Positions 9,401 through 18,616 of a DNA stretch of 48,775 nucleotides are shown here, piece after piece. Made by a program: the position numbers and the translations under genes. The notes under the pieces are model-generated. The model was given only the letters and a program-made list of their open reading frames with translations, was not told the DNA's origin and did not search any database. Source of the stretch: Halobacterium bonnevillei (GTDB lineage Archaea; Halobacteriota; Halobacteria; Halobacteriales; Halobacteriaceae); NCBI RefSeq assembly GCF_009831555.1, contig NZ_WUUU01000006.1:1-48775 (forward strand), written 5' to 3'. Every line of letters starts with the position of its first letter. The stretch's first letter is position 1.

Positions 9401-10627
9401 TCACCGCTGGAGGACGGCGAGCGGTTCGATGCTGGCCGCCCGCCACCCGGCGACGAGGGCGCTGCTCACGCCAGCCAGGATGGCGATGGCGGCGCCGGCC
9501 GCGAGCACGCCGGGGGTGAGTTGGACGAGGCCGTCGAAGCCGACGAGCCAGCTTGCAGCGTAGTTGAGGGCGACGCTGGCCGGAAGTGTGACGAGCAAGC
9601 CGACCGCGGCCCCGAGGATGCCGTAGCAGAGTCCCTGGGTGCCGACGATTCCGACGACGACGAACCGGGAGACGCCGACCGCTCGTATCGCCGCCAGCGT
9701 CGCCTGTTCCTGGAGGACGAGTAGCGTGAGCAGGTTCACGGTCAGCGCGATGCCCGAGAGGACCGCGAGGCCGACGAGGACGACGCCGGCGGCGAGGAGG
9801 ATGATTCGTTCGGCGAGGATCGCCTGGAGCTGTTCCGTGTTCGTGCGGACGGTGTACTGTGGGTATTCGGCTTCGAGGCGGTCAGCGACGGCCGCGGTGT
9901 CGGCGCTGTCGGCCACGTCGACCGTGATGAGCGAGACGCGGTCGGTGTTCGCGTTCCCGGTCATCGCCTGGAGTTCCGCCAGCGGGATGGAGACGGTGGG
10001 AGTGTTCAGGAATCGCGTGAACGTCGAGGACGTCCCGGCGACGGTGTAGGTCGTCCGGCGGGCATCGACGACTGTGCCCCCGACGTGCAACTGGTCGCCG
10101 TTCGAGGTGTTGAACCGTGCTTGGAGTTGCGTGCCGACGACGAGCTTGCGGGCGGGCGTCCCGTTGTACGCGCCCTCGTTGTAGAACGCCGTGTCGGGGC
10201 CGAATCCGTCTCCGGACGTGAGTGCGAGGCCGCCGCTAGATCGCGCGCCGACGGCGACGACGGTGTCGAGCGAGTCGGGGTCTGCCCCGACGTAGACGGT
10301 TTGGAAGAGCAGTGGCGCGGCGGTGTTGATCGTGTCCCGTTGCGTGAGCGTCCGGCTGACGTTGTGGGCGTCGACGATGCCGGTGTCGAAGCCGCCGATG
10401 GTTCCTGGTTGGATGCGGGTCGGGCCGCCGGATATCCAGAGGTCGCGGTCGGCGGCGTCGAATTTCTGCTGGCCCGTTTCGGCGACGCCGACGCCGAGAC
10501 TGCCCAGGAGTGTGGTCGCGACGACTGCGAGTGTCACGCCGAGGACGGCGAGGACGGTTCGCGTGCGGTCGTGGCGGAGTCGCGCGACGGCGAGTCCGAC
10601 GGCGGCGCGGATGCGGGTCCCTGGCAT
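9401..10627 (-). CDS. ABC exporter permease, MacB/FtsX-like (second copy)
   Basis: This encodes 408 residues from the ATG at 10627 (MPGTRIRAAVGLAVARLRHD). The layout is that of an FtsX/MacB permease: an N-terminal helix (about 22-45), a long extracytoplasmic MacB-like core domain (about 50-270), then three C-terminal helices, including IILLAAGVVLVGLAVLSGIA. It sits 2 bases after the other permease and in the same operon as the ATPase at 11852. Such systems move lipoproteins or peptides, or work mechanically on envelope substrates. The substrate is unknown. Confidence 0.85.
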   Translation of the reverse strand: MPGTRIRAAVGLAVARLRHDRTRTVLAVLGVTLAVVATTLLGSLGVGVAETGQQKFDAADRDLWISGGPTRIQPGTIGGFDTGIVDAHNVSRTLTQRDTINTAAPLLFQTVYVGADPDSLDTVVAVGARSSGGLALTSGDGFGPDTAFYNEGAYNGTPARKLVVGTQLQARFNTSNGDQLHVGGTVVDARRTTYTVAGTSSTFTRFLNTPTVSIPLAELQAMTGNANTDRVSLITVDVADSADTAAVADRLEAEYPQYTVRTNTEQLQAILAERIILLAAGVVLVGLAVLSGIALTVNLLTLLVLQEQATLAAIRAVGVSRFVVVGIVGTQGLCYGILGAAVGLLVTLPASVALNYAASWLVGFDGLVQLTPGVLAAGAAIAILAGVSSALVAGWRAASIEPLAVLQR

Positions 10628-10629
10628 GG

Positions 10630-11859
10630 TCACGTTTTGAGGGTGTCTGTGACGCTGCCGCGCGTCGTGAGCCACAGCAAGTACGGCGTGGTCAAGACGG
10701 CGACGACGAGCGCCATCGTGAGGCCGAGGCCGACGAACTCGACGGGGTAGACGGCGACGAGCGTGTTTTCGAAGACGGTTCCGACGGCGGTGTTCGCGGC
10801 GAAGACGCCGAAGCGGCCGAGAACGACGCCGAGGACGCCGCCCACCAGCGCCAGGAGGCCGACCTGTGCGAACAGCAGGAATGCGCGGCTCCTGGCGCTG
10901 AAGCCGATTGCAGAGAGTGTCGCCCAGAGTCGTCGGTCCGTGGTGACTTCCAGTCCCAGCGTGGTGGCGACGAAGAGCACGCCGACGACGAGGGCGACGA
11001 TGAAGCCGGCGGCGGCGAGCGCCAGTGCGAGGTCGGAGTCCGTGACGCTCGTCAGGCCGGTGTCCGAGCGCGTCACGACGGACGAGTGGTCGTAGACGCC
11101 GGCGAGGTCGTCCTCGATGTTGGGGTTCGTGGACGCGACGAGAATCTGGTCGGCTGTGTCACTGGCGGTCGCGCCGGTGAGCGTCTGGAGTTCCGAGAGG
11201 TGCATCACTGCGACGGGGACGTCGCCGAACCCGGATTCGCCGCCGTCCGTGACCGCGGCGACAGTGAACTCCCGGGTGCTGGTCGCCTGGCCCCGGACCC
11301 TGACGGAGTCCGAGGGGGTGGCGTTCAACAGTGCACCTGCGCCGTCCGAAATAACAACTTCGCCCGTCCAGGGGCCGTCGTAGGTGCCGTTCTCGTAGTG
11401 TGGGTCGCCGGGGGTGAGGGCGCTCGTATTCACGCCGGCAACGGTGAGGCCGTCGTGTGCGACAACGCCCGCGACGATGACGTATTCGGTCGTGCCCCGG
11501 TGTGAGAGTTGCAGGAGCTGCATGGAGACTGGCGACGCGTAGACGACGTCACTGCGGCTCGTGAGGCGGTCACCGACAGCGTGGACGTCGCCGAACCGCG
11601 GGCCGCCGACCGAGACGGGGAGCGTGGAACTGGATTCGCCTTCCGGGACGATCCAGTAGTCGACGTTCGAGCCGGCGACAGAGCCCTGGTCCGCGATTGC
11701 GACGCTGACGCCGCTGACGGTCAGGCACAGCGCGACCGCGAATGCGATGCCCAGAATCGTGACAGCAGTGCGGCGGGGTGCGGTCTGTCGGAGGCGCTGT
11801 GCGACGAGGCGGCCACCGAGGCCGACCAGTGACCTGGCGCGGGTGAGGCGCTCACGCAT
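10630..11859 (-). CDS. ABC exporter permease, MacB/FtsX-like (first copy)
   Basis: This encodes 409 residues, starting at the ATG at 11859 ([20 protein letters not shown]). The frame extends to 12294 but the upstream part is antisense to the ATPase gene. It has an N-terminal helix ([20 protein letters not shown]), a large extracytoplasmic domain and three C-terminal helices ([20 protein letters not shown] and others). The start overlaps the ATPase stop by 8 bases, so translation is coupled. It pairs with the permease at 9401 to form a heterodimeric transmembrane unit. Confidence 0.85.
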   Translation of the reverse strand: MRERLTRARSLVGLGGRLVAQRLRQTAPRRTAVTILGIAFAVALCLTVSGVSVAIADQGSVAGSNVDYWIVPEGESSSTLPVSVGGPRFGDVHAVGDRLTSRSDVVYASPVSMQLLQLSHRGTTEYVIVAGVVAHDGLTVAGVNTSALTPGDPHYENGTYDGPWTGEVVISDGAGALLNATPSDSVRVRGQATSTREFTVAAVTDGGESGFGDVPVAVMHLSELQTLTGATASDTADQILVASTNPNIEDDLAGVYDHSSVVTRSDTGLTSVTDSDLALALAAAGFIVALVVGVLFVATTLGLEVTTDRRLWATLSAIGFSARSRAFLLFAQVGLLALVGGVLGVVLGRFGVFAANTAVGTVFENTLVAVYPVEFVGLGLTMALVVAVLTTPYLLWLTTRGSVTDTLKT

Positions 11860-12580
11860 CGATTCGTTCGCCGTCGCGGAGCTCGAGGACGCGATCGGCG
11901 ATCGCGAGCGTTGGCTCGTCGTGTGATGCCAGCACCACGGCGGTGTCGTCGGCTGCGGCGGCTTCGAACAGTTCGAGAATCCGGGCGCCGGTCTCGGTGT
12001 CCAACTCGCCGGTGGGTTCGTCCGCGATGATGATCGCCGGGTCCGTGACGAGCGCGCGGGCAATCGCGACGCGCTGTTGTTCACCGCCGCTGAGTTGGCC
12101 CGGCGTGTGGCTCTGGCGCTGGCCGAGGCCGACGCGGTGCAGGACCGCGCTGGCCTGGTCGTGGCGCTTGGATTTCGGTACGCCGCGTTCGACCAGCGGG
12201 AGCGCGACGTTGGAGAGTGCGGGCAGCGAGGACAGCAGGTAGAATCGCTGGAAGACGATGCCGATCGAATCCAGGCGGAGCCTGGCGCGCTCACGGGCAG
12301 TCAGGTCGGTCGTCGGCCGGCCAGTGATGTGGACGGTGCCGCTCGTGGGCGTGTCGAGTGCGCCGAGGAGGTGGAGGAGGGTCGACTTGCCGCTGCCGCT
12401 CGGGCCTTTGATGCCAAGGATCTCGCCTGGCTCGACGGTCAAGTCGATGTCCTCGAGCGCGGTGACGTCGGGGCGATCTGAGGCGCCGTTCGACCGCCAG
12501 CGAGTGTGCTGGTGGCCGCGCGTGTAGGTTCGCGTGACTGCGTGGCAAGACAGAACGGCGTCCTCAGCAGGTGGGGACAT
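11852..12580 (-). CDS. ABC exporter ATPase, LolD/MacB-like
   Basis: This encodes 242 residues from the ATG at 12580 ([20 protein letters not shown]). Walker A is GPSGSGKST, the signature is LSGGEQQR, Walker B is IIIADEPT and the switch His is in ASHD. All key residues are present. An insertion near the N-terminus (about residues 19-35, [16 protein letters not shown]) is longer than usual. It is followed directly by two permeases, so the three genes form a complete exporter. The PGF-pre-PGF surface protein gene lies 125 bases upstream on the same strand. Confidence 0.92.
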   Translation of the reverse strand: MSPPAEDAVLSCHAVTRTYTRGHQHTRWRSNGASDRPDVTALEDIDLTVEPGEILGIKGPSGSGKSTLLHLLGALDTPTSGTVHITGRPTTDLTARERARLRLDSIGIVFQRFYLLSSLPALSNVALPLVERGVPKSKRHDQASAVLHRVGLGQRQSHTPGQLSGGEQQRVAIARALVTDPAIIIADEPTGELDTETGARILELFEAAAADDTAVVLASHDEPTLAIADRVLELRDGERIDA

Positions 12581-12705
12581 GTAGGCTGTACTGGAATTGC
12601 GGTACCGCGCTCTTAGTGTAGTTGATTTCTCGCTATGCAAGCGAGCGTCGTCTGAAGCGATTCCGGTCCGGAAGCGAGCGACGCCTGAGGGGTTGTGTCA
12701 GGTCC

Positions 12706-15042
12706 TCAGAGTCGGCGGTCTATCTCCTCGTCGAAGTACCCCTGCGTGTAGAGGTACGCGAGCGCGCCGAGTGCGGCGAGCAGGAGGATGACGGCCAGCC
12801 AGATCAGCGGGCTGATTCCGCCGCCACCGTCGCCGCCGGGTGTCGTCGTTTCGTCCGGCGCCGTCGTCGTCTGCGTGGTCGTCGGTTCAGTGGTTTCCTG
12901 GCTACTCACGCTGACCGTTCCTGCCTCAGTGCCACTGACACTGACGCTGTAGTCGCCAACCTCGTCCATCGTTCTGGTGAAGGTGACCGTCGTCTGTTCG
13001 CCAGCGCCGAGTTCGACGGTGGTCGAGTCGACGGGCGTGTCGTCGACCTGGAGAGAGGCCGTGAACTCGCCGGCGGCCGACCCCTGGTTCTCGATAGTCG
13101 CGGTGACCTCGATGGAGTCGCCGACCTGGACCTCCGTGGTCGAGAGGGACGCGTCAGTCACCTGCATGTCTGTTTGCGCTGCGCCCGTGCGGCTGATCGC
13201 GTACTTCGAAAGGCCGGGCGAGTCAGCCGTGTAGCGGTGGGCGGTCTCAGTTTCGCCGACGTGCCTGGTGTCGAGTTCGCGCCAGCCGTTGTCCTCGTAG
13301 CGGTACAGCGACACCTCGCTGGGCTCGAGTCCGCGGTCCTCGAGGCGCTGTTTGCTGACCGAGAAGTCGTAGGTCGCTCCGCCGACGTTCTCGTTGGGGA
13401 TGCTGTGCGTGATCTCGAAGTACCCGAGGTCGCCGTCACGTGACACCGACGGGACGCCGGGGTCAGTGGTCGTGGTGACCTCAAGTCCGCCGCTGGAATC
13501 CTGGTTAAACGTGAGGTTCACGCCGTTCACGCTGGCGCCGTCGCGTTCCAGCTCGGATTCGTTCGTCGGAACTGTCACCGTAACCGTGTCTCCAGCACTC
13601 GCCTCGGGGAGGTTCACGGTAATACGGCCGTCCTGTTTTTCAACAGATGCTCCGGAGCCCCCACCCTCAACGCGGGGAGTCTCAGGCTGCTCACCAATTG
13701 GCTTGGTCGGTGGCTTGATGACGGGAGGCTTCTTGGGTTCGTCCTCATCACCGTCGTCTGGTGGCGTGGTATCGCCGTCGTCGCCGTCGTCACCATCGCC
13801 AGTGTCGGTCTTAAGGTCAAGCGTGCCGACGTCCGTGCGGATGTCGCCGGTGGATTCGCCACCGGTGGTCACGACCCACGTGTACTGGCCGGTCGACCAG
13901 TTCCCGAAGGTGTCCACGGAGATGGTGACCGAGCCATCGACGCCGGATTTCCCGATGACTGATGCGTCGAGGACGTCGCCGCTACCGATTACCTCGGTGT
14001 TCGGTTGGTCGACGGACTGATCGTCCGATTGGGTGTTGATTTCGTCGACGAGGAAGTCGATGGTACTAGCTGCGGACGTCGACCCGGACATCCGGCCGTC
14101 GTTGAAGGTCGTGCCCAGGACCGAGACCGGGCCGTCGAAGTCGGCGACCCCGTTGACCTCGGAGATGGAGTGCCGGATCGTGATGTCGCTGGCGTTGAGC
14201 GAGGAGTCGACTGGTTCGGTCACTCGGAAGACTGTCTCGGAGTTCGTGACCGTGTCCGTCTCGTAGAGCAGGACCGAGACGTTCGTGTCCGTGGCGCCCG
14301 TGTTCACCGTGAACGTGGCGTCGTCGCCGGGCTCGATTTCCTGCGAGCCGACGTCGACGTCTGCGGGGCCTTCCTCGACGAGCGCGCCGTCCATGCCGAT
14401 GATCGTCGTGTCACCGGACACGGAGATGTCGCCGCCGTTGGCTGGCGCATCGAATGCGCTGCCCGTCGCGAGGAACAGCGCGTAGGTGCCCGACTCGGAG
14501 AACTGGACCGACGTGTCCAGGTTCCCGTTAGTCACCTGTGGCGTGTCTTTGACCCAGAAGGTCGCGTTCTGGTTCGCGTTCTCCTCGGTGAAGAGGTCCT
14601 GGGCGTCCCCGATGGAGTCTGGGAGTGCGTCCGTCGAATCCCCGTCACCGCTGGGTTCGAGGCGCGCGATGACGAGCTGCGTGTCGTTTCCGTTGAAGTC
14701 GCTCGTGCCGGCACCGGCGACGCTCTCGAAGGAAGCGCTGACCGTGTCGCCGGGCTGGTAGACGCCGAGTTCGCTCTGCCGGATGGAGACCGGGCCGCTG
14801 TTGAACTCGGTGAGTTCGACGTCCATTGCGCCGTTCGCGACGGATTTCGCTGCGTCGCCCGTGTCGAGCCGGAACGGGAGCGGCGCGCGCTCCCAGACCT
14901 CGACGTTATCTGTTGCGCTGTACGTCTGCGGTGATTGCGCACTTGTCGCTGTGACTGCCCCCACGGCCGCGGTCATCGGACTGGTGACCATGGCCACCAC
15001 GACGACGAGGGTGAGTACACGCTTCGCCCTGCTCTGTGTCAT
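12706..15042 (-). CDS. PGF-pre-PGF domain surface protein with C-terminal membrane anchor
   Basis: This 778-residue protein has a signal peptide (RVLTLVVVVAMVTSPMTAAV), several beta-rich modules, and an Asp/Gly/Pro-rich linker at about nucleotides 13690-13810. A PGF-pre-PGF type domain follows (TYDFSVSKQRLEDRGLEPSE, then LYRYEDNGWREL). A CARDB-like module and a Thr-rich stalk come next, and a C-terminal helix (ISPLIWLAVILLLAALGALA) precedes a short basic/acidic tail. It lacks the classical PGF-CTERM motif, so it is probably held by its transmembrane helix. It is strongly acidic, as expected for a halophile surface protein. It lies upstream of the ABC exporter on the same strand, and a functional link is inferred. 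Confidence 0.82.
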   Translation of the reverse strand: MTQSRAKRVLTLVVVVAMVTSPMTAAVGAVTATSAQSPQTYSATDNVEVWERAPLPFRLDTGDAAKSVANGAMDVELTEFNSGPVSIRQSELGVYQPGDTVSASFESVAGAGTSDFNGNDTQLVIARLEPSGDGDSTDALPDSIGDAQDLFTEENANQNATFWVKDTPQVTNGNLDTSVQFSESGTYALFLATGSAFDAPANGGDISVSGDTTIIGMDGALVEEGPADVDVGSQEIEPGDDATFTVNTGATDTNVSVLLYETDTVTNSETVFRVTEPVDSSLNASDITIRHSISEVNGVADFDGPVSVLGTTFNDGRMSGSTSAASTIDFLVDEINTQSDDQSVDQPNTEVIGSGDVLDASVIGKSGVDGSVTISVDTFGNWSTGQYTWVVTTGGESTGDIRTDVGTLDLKTDTGDGDDGDDGDTTPPDDGDEDEPKKPPVIKPPTKPIGEQPETPRVEGGGSGASVEKQDGRITVNLPEASAGDTVTVTVPTNESELERDGASVNGVNLTFNQDSSGGLEVTTTTDPGVPSVSRDGDLGYFEITHSIPNENVGGATYDFSVSKQRLEDRGLEPSEVSLYRYEDNGWRELDTRHVGETETAHRYTADSPGLSKYAISRTGAAQTDMQVTDASLSTTEVQVGDSIEVTATIENQGSAAGEFTASLQVDDTPVDSTTVELGAGEQTTVTFTRTMDEVGDYSVSVSGTEAGTVSVSSQETTEPTTTQTTTAPDETTTPGGDGGGGISPLIWLAVILLLAALGALAYLYTQGYFDEEIDRRL

Positions 15043-15208
15043 ACTACCTATATCCTCAGGGCGTTGGCATAGTCCTTACGACACTGCTAACTCAGATTTA
15101 ATGACTCCCTAGACCGCCCCCTAGCCGAGAGTTCTTCCACGAACGGCGATATATCGTCGACGGGGAATCTCGGAAAGCATTTCTGGTCGCCCAGCGACGT
15201 AAGTCGTA

Positions 15209-16276
15209 ATGAATCGAGCTGTCGGGGCGATCATTTGCTGCCTCTTGGTCGGGACGGCCGGCGCAGCCGGACTGAGCGCCCAAGACGGGAGCTTCACTGT
15301 CGCGATTGCCGACAGCATCGACACACCGTCCCAGGAAGTCACCATCGACGGCGACTCGTACACTGTCAACTCCATTGCACGCATCTCCCAGGGCGAGGAG
15401 CTGACTGTCCGCACCGACGGCCCGGACGACGAATCGTATCGGGTGTACATACACTCGGTCGAGGACGGCTCCCGGAGCGTCTACGACACGAAACACGTGT
15501 CGGCGGACGGGAGCCGGAGCGTCTCCTTCGACACGTCGTCGTTCGAGGCCGGGAGCTACGTCGTCTCGATCTACCACGACGGCACGTACTACGACCCCCA
15601 CCCGCTGGTCATTCCCGCCTACGACGTCACTGTTTCAGTCCCGGACAGCGTGGCGGCGTCAGGCACACTCGAAATCACGCCCTCCCTCACGGAGGCGACG
15701 GGTGACGAGACAGTCGACAGCGTCGAGATCGTCGTTGCGAACGACGACACGACCCGTCGCCTCGAAGCCACCCAATCTGGCGAGTCGTACGTCGCGCACC
15801 TGAACCTCGACTCGATTCCGACCGGCGACTACCAGGTCCACGCGGTGGTGTACGGAACGGAAGCGACGCCGGGAGAGACGAACGAAGTGATCGGAATCTC
15901 CGACGCCACTGGATTGACCGTCGAAGCCGAATCCGCTTCGACGACCTCGGGCGGGACTGGCGGCAGTTCGACGACGTCTGCACCAACTGAGTCGACGACC
16001 GAGGCGACACCGACGGAGACCACAGCTGGAACGACGGACCGCGAGACGACAGCTTCGTCGACGACGACCCAGGCGACGACGCCTGCGTCGACGACTGAAT
16101 CGACGCCGCAGTCGACGACCGACACGACAGAAGAGTCCCCCTCTTCTGCAACCGTGATTACGCCGGGTACTGAGACCTCCCCCACGACTCCGTCGGACTC
16201 GAACGGTGTCGTCGGTGGCACACCGCTGTATCTGCTGGCCTTACTCGCGAGTATCGCGTTGCTACTCCGGTCGTAG
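15209..16276 (+). CDS. Secreted Thr/Ser-rich surface protein with C-terminal anchor
   Basis: This 355-residue protein starts at the ATG at 15209 (MNRAVGAIICCLLVGTAGAA) with a signal peptide. Two beta-sandwich-like modules of about 100 residues follow. A stalk of about 80 residues is almost only Thr, Ser, Glu and Pro (TTASSTTTQATTPASTTEST lies within it), the usual site of O-glycosylation in haloarchaea. The C-terminus is a short hydrophobic helix ending in Arg-Ser (LYLLALLASIALLLRS). That resembles an archaeosortase-type end, but no PGF motif is seen. It is divergent from the PGF-pre-PGF gene with a 166-base shared promoter region. Confidence 0.75.
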   Translation: MNRAVGAIICCLLVGTAGAAGLSAQDGSFTVAIADSIDTPSQEVTIDGDSYTVNSIARISQGEELTVRTDGPDDESYRVYIHSVEDGSRSVYDTKHVSADGSRSVSFDTSSFEAGSYVVSIYHDGTYYDPHPLVIPAYDVTVSVPDSVAASGTLEITPSLTEATGDETVDSVEIVVANDDTTRRLEATQSGESYVAHLNLDSIPTGDYQVHAVVYGTEATPGETNEVIGISDATGLTVEAESASTTSGGTGGSSTTSAPTESTTEATPTETTAGTTDRETTASSTTTQATTPASTTESTPQSTTDTTEESPSSATVITPGTETSPTTPSDSNGVVGGTPLYLLALLASIALLLRS

Positions 16277-16529
16277 TGCTACTCAGGTCGTAGCGGCTGT
16301 AGGACTACCTGTGAACGAGACCCCTGTTGGATTCCCGCCGACTCGGTCTGACGCCGGCCAGATCGTAGCTCCAGCGTCCAGTGAATTCGTGGCGGACGCT
16401 ACGGTCCGCCGACGAGGCTACCAGTAGTTGCCAATACGGTTTCTTTATTCAAGCTAGGTGGTGAAACTGCCGCTCAAAACAGATGAGCTACTAATCGCTC
16501 AGTGTAGCTGCTGAATTGGAAGAACCGTT

Positions 16530-16775
16530 CTATGATACCCTTATGAAGTGGGCGGTCTCCCATATTAGGGTTACTCCGACGAAGATTACAAGTGCTCCGG
16601 CTGCTTCATGACTCGTCGGCACTGAGGTGACGTAGCTATTGATAAACTTCAGAACTGTTTGCGAAGCAGTTCCAAACGGGGGAAGTACTTCCCACGTATA
16701 TTTTGATAGGACGGATCCAGCAACCAACGCAATCAACGCAGACACCGGATGCGAGCCAGTAGCTTTGGTTGGCAT
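16530..16775 (-). CDS. Small two-helix membrane protein
   Basis: This encodes 81 residues from the ATG at 16775 (MPTKATGSHPVSALIALVAG). The frame extends upstream to 16865, but that part crosses the hairpin end of the neighbouring insertion element. An AT-rich box (TAAAATTAA on the minus strand, 16802-16810) lies about 27 bases before the ATG, which suggests a leaderless transcript. There are two predicted helices, about 11-30 and 57-76. Codon use is less GC-biased than in the flanking genes. Function not recognised. Confidence 0.5.
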   Translation of the reverse strand: MPTKATGSHPVSALIALVAGSVLSKYTWEVLPPFGTASQTVLKFINSYVTSVPTSHEAAGALVIFVGVTLIWETAHFIRVS

Positions 16776-16877
16776 ATTTTGGCAATGCCACAACCAGTCA
16801 CTTAATTTTACGGTGCGGCCAACGTGACATCCTCCTCGCCGTAAACGGCGAGGCTTCCCACGCATGGGGAATACCAG

Positions 16878-18134
16878 TTAGTCGTCACTGGCAGAGGGTT
16901 CTGACTCTTCGTAGGCCGTGAGCGTCATCTGCGCTGGGGCGCTCTTCTCACGGTGAGTCGTGGCGGTGTCACAACCGCGCCCATCCCGTGGCGAGTCATC
17001 GCGTTCCGTCTTGTCAAGCGGGACGCTCTCTCCCCACGGGTCAATCCGTCGTGCGATATTCGCGGACGCGTTGATGTCAGCCTGAAACGTCGAAACGTGA
17101 CAGTCGTCGTTCGGACACCGGAACTCGGCTTGGAAGTCCCGCCGACCGATGCGGTGGCACGAGTGGCACATCTGAGACGTGTGCGTCGGATTCACGTACT
17201 CGACCGGGATGCCTGCTTCCGTCGCCTTGTCCTCGATGCGTCCTTGGAGCCGGGCGAACGCCCACGAGTGAAGCCGACGGTTCATGTACTTCCCGTAGTC
17301 GAGACGTTCGCGGATGTGCGTCAAGTCCTCCATCACCAACACCGGGTTCTCGAACTGTCGGGCGTACTCGACGGCCTGCCGGGACGCCTTCTCAACGATG
17401 TCGGTGAGCGCGTTCTGGTAGTGGCTGAATCGGTCGTCAATCCGCCACTCGGATGCGTCGCGCTCTTGGAGTCGTTTCAGGGTCGTGTGCATCTCTTTGC
17501 GGAGCTGCTTCGCTTTGCTTCCGCTACACACGAACGGGTCAGTCGGAGAACCGTCCTTGAGGGCACAGCCCGTGATGAGGGCGGTTTCTCCGATGTCTAA
17601 GCCGATGTGCGTGGTGGTACCTTCCGTCGCTGGTTCTTCGACCGGGTACTCGACGGTGACGTGTAGTACCCAGTTCTTCCGGTGCTTCTGAAGCCGTATC
17701 TCGCCCGCCTTCGCGTCCTCCGATACGAGGTCGTGCCAGAGGTCTTCCTGTTCGGGGTTGATGCGGAGCGGTATCCAGAAGTTCGTTCCCCGACCGGGAC
17801 GGGGAACCCACCACGTGAACTCGTAGTCGCGTTCGTCGGAGTGGTCGAATGTCGCGGCTTGGTTCGTGAGCCGTATCGGGTGGCCGTCGTCCAACTCCTT
17901 GGCGTTGTACGTCTTGCGGAGTTTTGGAACGTAGTTGCAGAGAGCAGCTTTGGCCTGATACGGCAGGTCGTAGGGCGTCACGATGTCGCTCACCGCCGAC
18001 ATGGTACTTACCCCGGCGTCGAACGCCTCTTGCAGACCGCCACGGTACGTTTTGAGTAGGTCGTCGAGTTTCGACTGCTTGTGGGCTGTCGGTGGGGCGA
18101 ACGTCGCTTGAAGCGTCTTAGTTATCGTTGTCAC
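16878..18134 (-). CDS. tnpB: TnpB-family RNA-guided endonuclease (element 1)
   Basis: This encodes 418 residues from a GTG at 18134 (MTTITKTLQATFAPPTAHKQ). RuvC-like residues are Asp180 (IGLDIGE), Glu269 (VMEDL) and Asp353 (ADINASAN). A zinc ribbon is formed by Cys323, Cys326, Cys340 and Cys345. All look intact, so nuclease activity is plausible. Members of this family use an RNA made from the 3' end of tnpB and the right end of the element to recognise DNA. The start overlaps the RHH gene by 17 bases, so the two are translated together. The long C-terminal tail after the last Asp is typical of the haloarchaeal branch. Confidence 0.92.
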   Translation of the reverse strand: MTTITKTLQATFAPPTAHKQSKLDDLLKTYRGGLQEAFDAGVSTMSAVSDIVTPYDLPYQAKAALCNYVPKLRKTYNAKELDDGHPIRLTNQAATFDHSDERDYEFTWWVPRPGRGTNFWIPLRINPEQEDLWHDLVSEDAKAGEIRLQKHRKNWVLHVTVEYPVEEPATEGTTTHIGLDIGETALITGCALKDGSPTDPFVCSGSKAKQLRKEMHTTLKRLQERDASEWRIDDRFSHYQNALTDIVEKASRQAVEYARQFENPVLVMEDLTHIRERLDYGKYMNRRLHSWAFARLQGRIEDKATEAGIPVEYVNPTHTSQMCHSCHRIGRRDFQAEFRCPNDDCHVSTFQADINASANIARRIDPWGESVPLDKTERDDSPRDGRGCDTATTHREKSAPAQMTLTAYEESEPSASDD

Positions 18135-18261
18135 TGGCGTCTAATCCTTTCTCGATTAGCTCAGCGTAGGCACGAGGATGTCGGATGCCATTGTCGCGGG
18201 CGTAGTCTTTCACCCGTTCATGGAGGTCGCTCCCTCGCTCCATATCGATTTCAGTTCGCAC
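18118..18261 (-). CDS. Small ribbon-helix-helix protein overlapping tnpB
   Basis: This encodes 47 residues from a GTG at 18261, or 41 from the ATG at 18243. It reads as a beta strand (RTEIDM) followed by two helices (SDLHERVKDYARDNGI and HPRAYAELIEKGLD), the layout of a MetJ/Arc/CopG-type DNA-binding domain. Its stop lies inside the tnpB start region (17-base overlap), and both genes lie between the element's ends, so it travels with the element. A role in repressing the element's own promoter is inferred. Confidence 0.65.
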   Translation of the reverse strand: MRTEIDMERGSDLHERVKDYARDNGIRHPRAYAELIEKGLDASDNDN

Positions 18262-18616
18262 AATCCTTTGTACGTTTTCTTGGCACTAATAACTTCCGTT
18301 CGGTATTTTGGCTGCTGTAGACTGTGGGTTGCGTAGTCGAGTGACGCGATTCACGCCCGCCGTGAACGGCGGGATTCTCTCGCTGTTTAAAGATAGCTAC
18401 CGGTCTGTTCGTTATTTCCGGTATCGGCCTGAGTCTGTGTGGGTATCTCTGGTTTCGGCAGCGTGAGATGCGGTATCCACTTGCCTTGTTGGTTGGTCTA
18501 CAGGCGGAGCAGGCCGAGTGCCTCGGGGCTTGAACCCGAGGCGGTTCACGTAGCGATCTGGTGGTTCGGTTTCAGACACCGAACTGAACAATGAAATCGC
18601 GCTACAACTACTGCTA
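18262..18616. other. Region between the RHH gene and the TRAM gene
   Basis: It contains the element 1 left-end hairpin, the gene fragment and IS hairpin described at 18386-18550, and an inverted repeat GTTCGGT-ttcagac-ACCGAAC at 18564-18584. That last repeat could be a transcription end for the TRAM gene or the remnant. No intact gene is visible. Confidence 0.45.
18386..18550 (+). pseudogene. Membrane-protein fragment ending in an IS right-end-like hairpin
   Basis: Reading from about 18390, one frame gives a helix-containing stretch (TGLFVISGIGLSLCGYLWF, then RQREMRYPLALLVGLQ) that ends in AEQAECLGA and a stop. The stop lies inside a hairpin GCCTCGGG-GCTTGAA-CCCGAGGC (18520-18542) followed by GGTTCACG. 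The hairpin plus GGTTCAC resembles the right ends of TnpB elements in this window. I read it as a gene fragment joined to an IS remnant, with element 1 inserted just upstream. Confidence 0.35.

Larger units (their letters stand above)
16825..18385 (-). mobile_element. IS605/IS1341-type element 1 (tnpB only, plus RHH gene)
   Basis: On the minus strand the left end is near 18385 and the right end near 16825. The left-end hairpin is CCCGCCG-TGAA-CGGCGGG (18356-18373). The right-end hairpin is CCTCGCCG-TAAA-CGGCGAGG (16834-16853). On the minus strand the right end finishes in AGGATGTCA, the same as element 2. No tnpA (Y1 transposase) gene is present, so mobility would need a helper in trans. Termini are inferred by comparison with element 2 and are uncertain by a few bases. 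No target-site duplication is expected for this family. Confidence 0.75.

Noticed and set aside
10510-11505. Long plus-strand frame of 331 codons opposite the ABC permeases
   Set aside because: It is an antisense shadow of the permease genes, with Asp/Arg/Glu-rich low-complexity content and no motif.
18505-18550. tRNA-like or tRNA-gene remnant at the GCCTCGGG/CCCGAGGC hairpin
   Set aside because: There is no anticodon arm, acceptor stem or CCA-adjacent pattern. An IS-end hairpin fits better.
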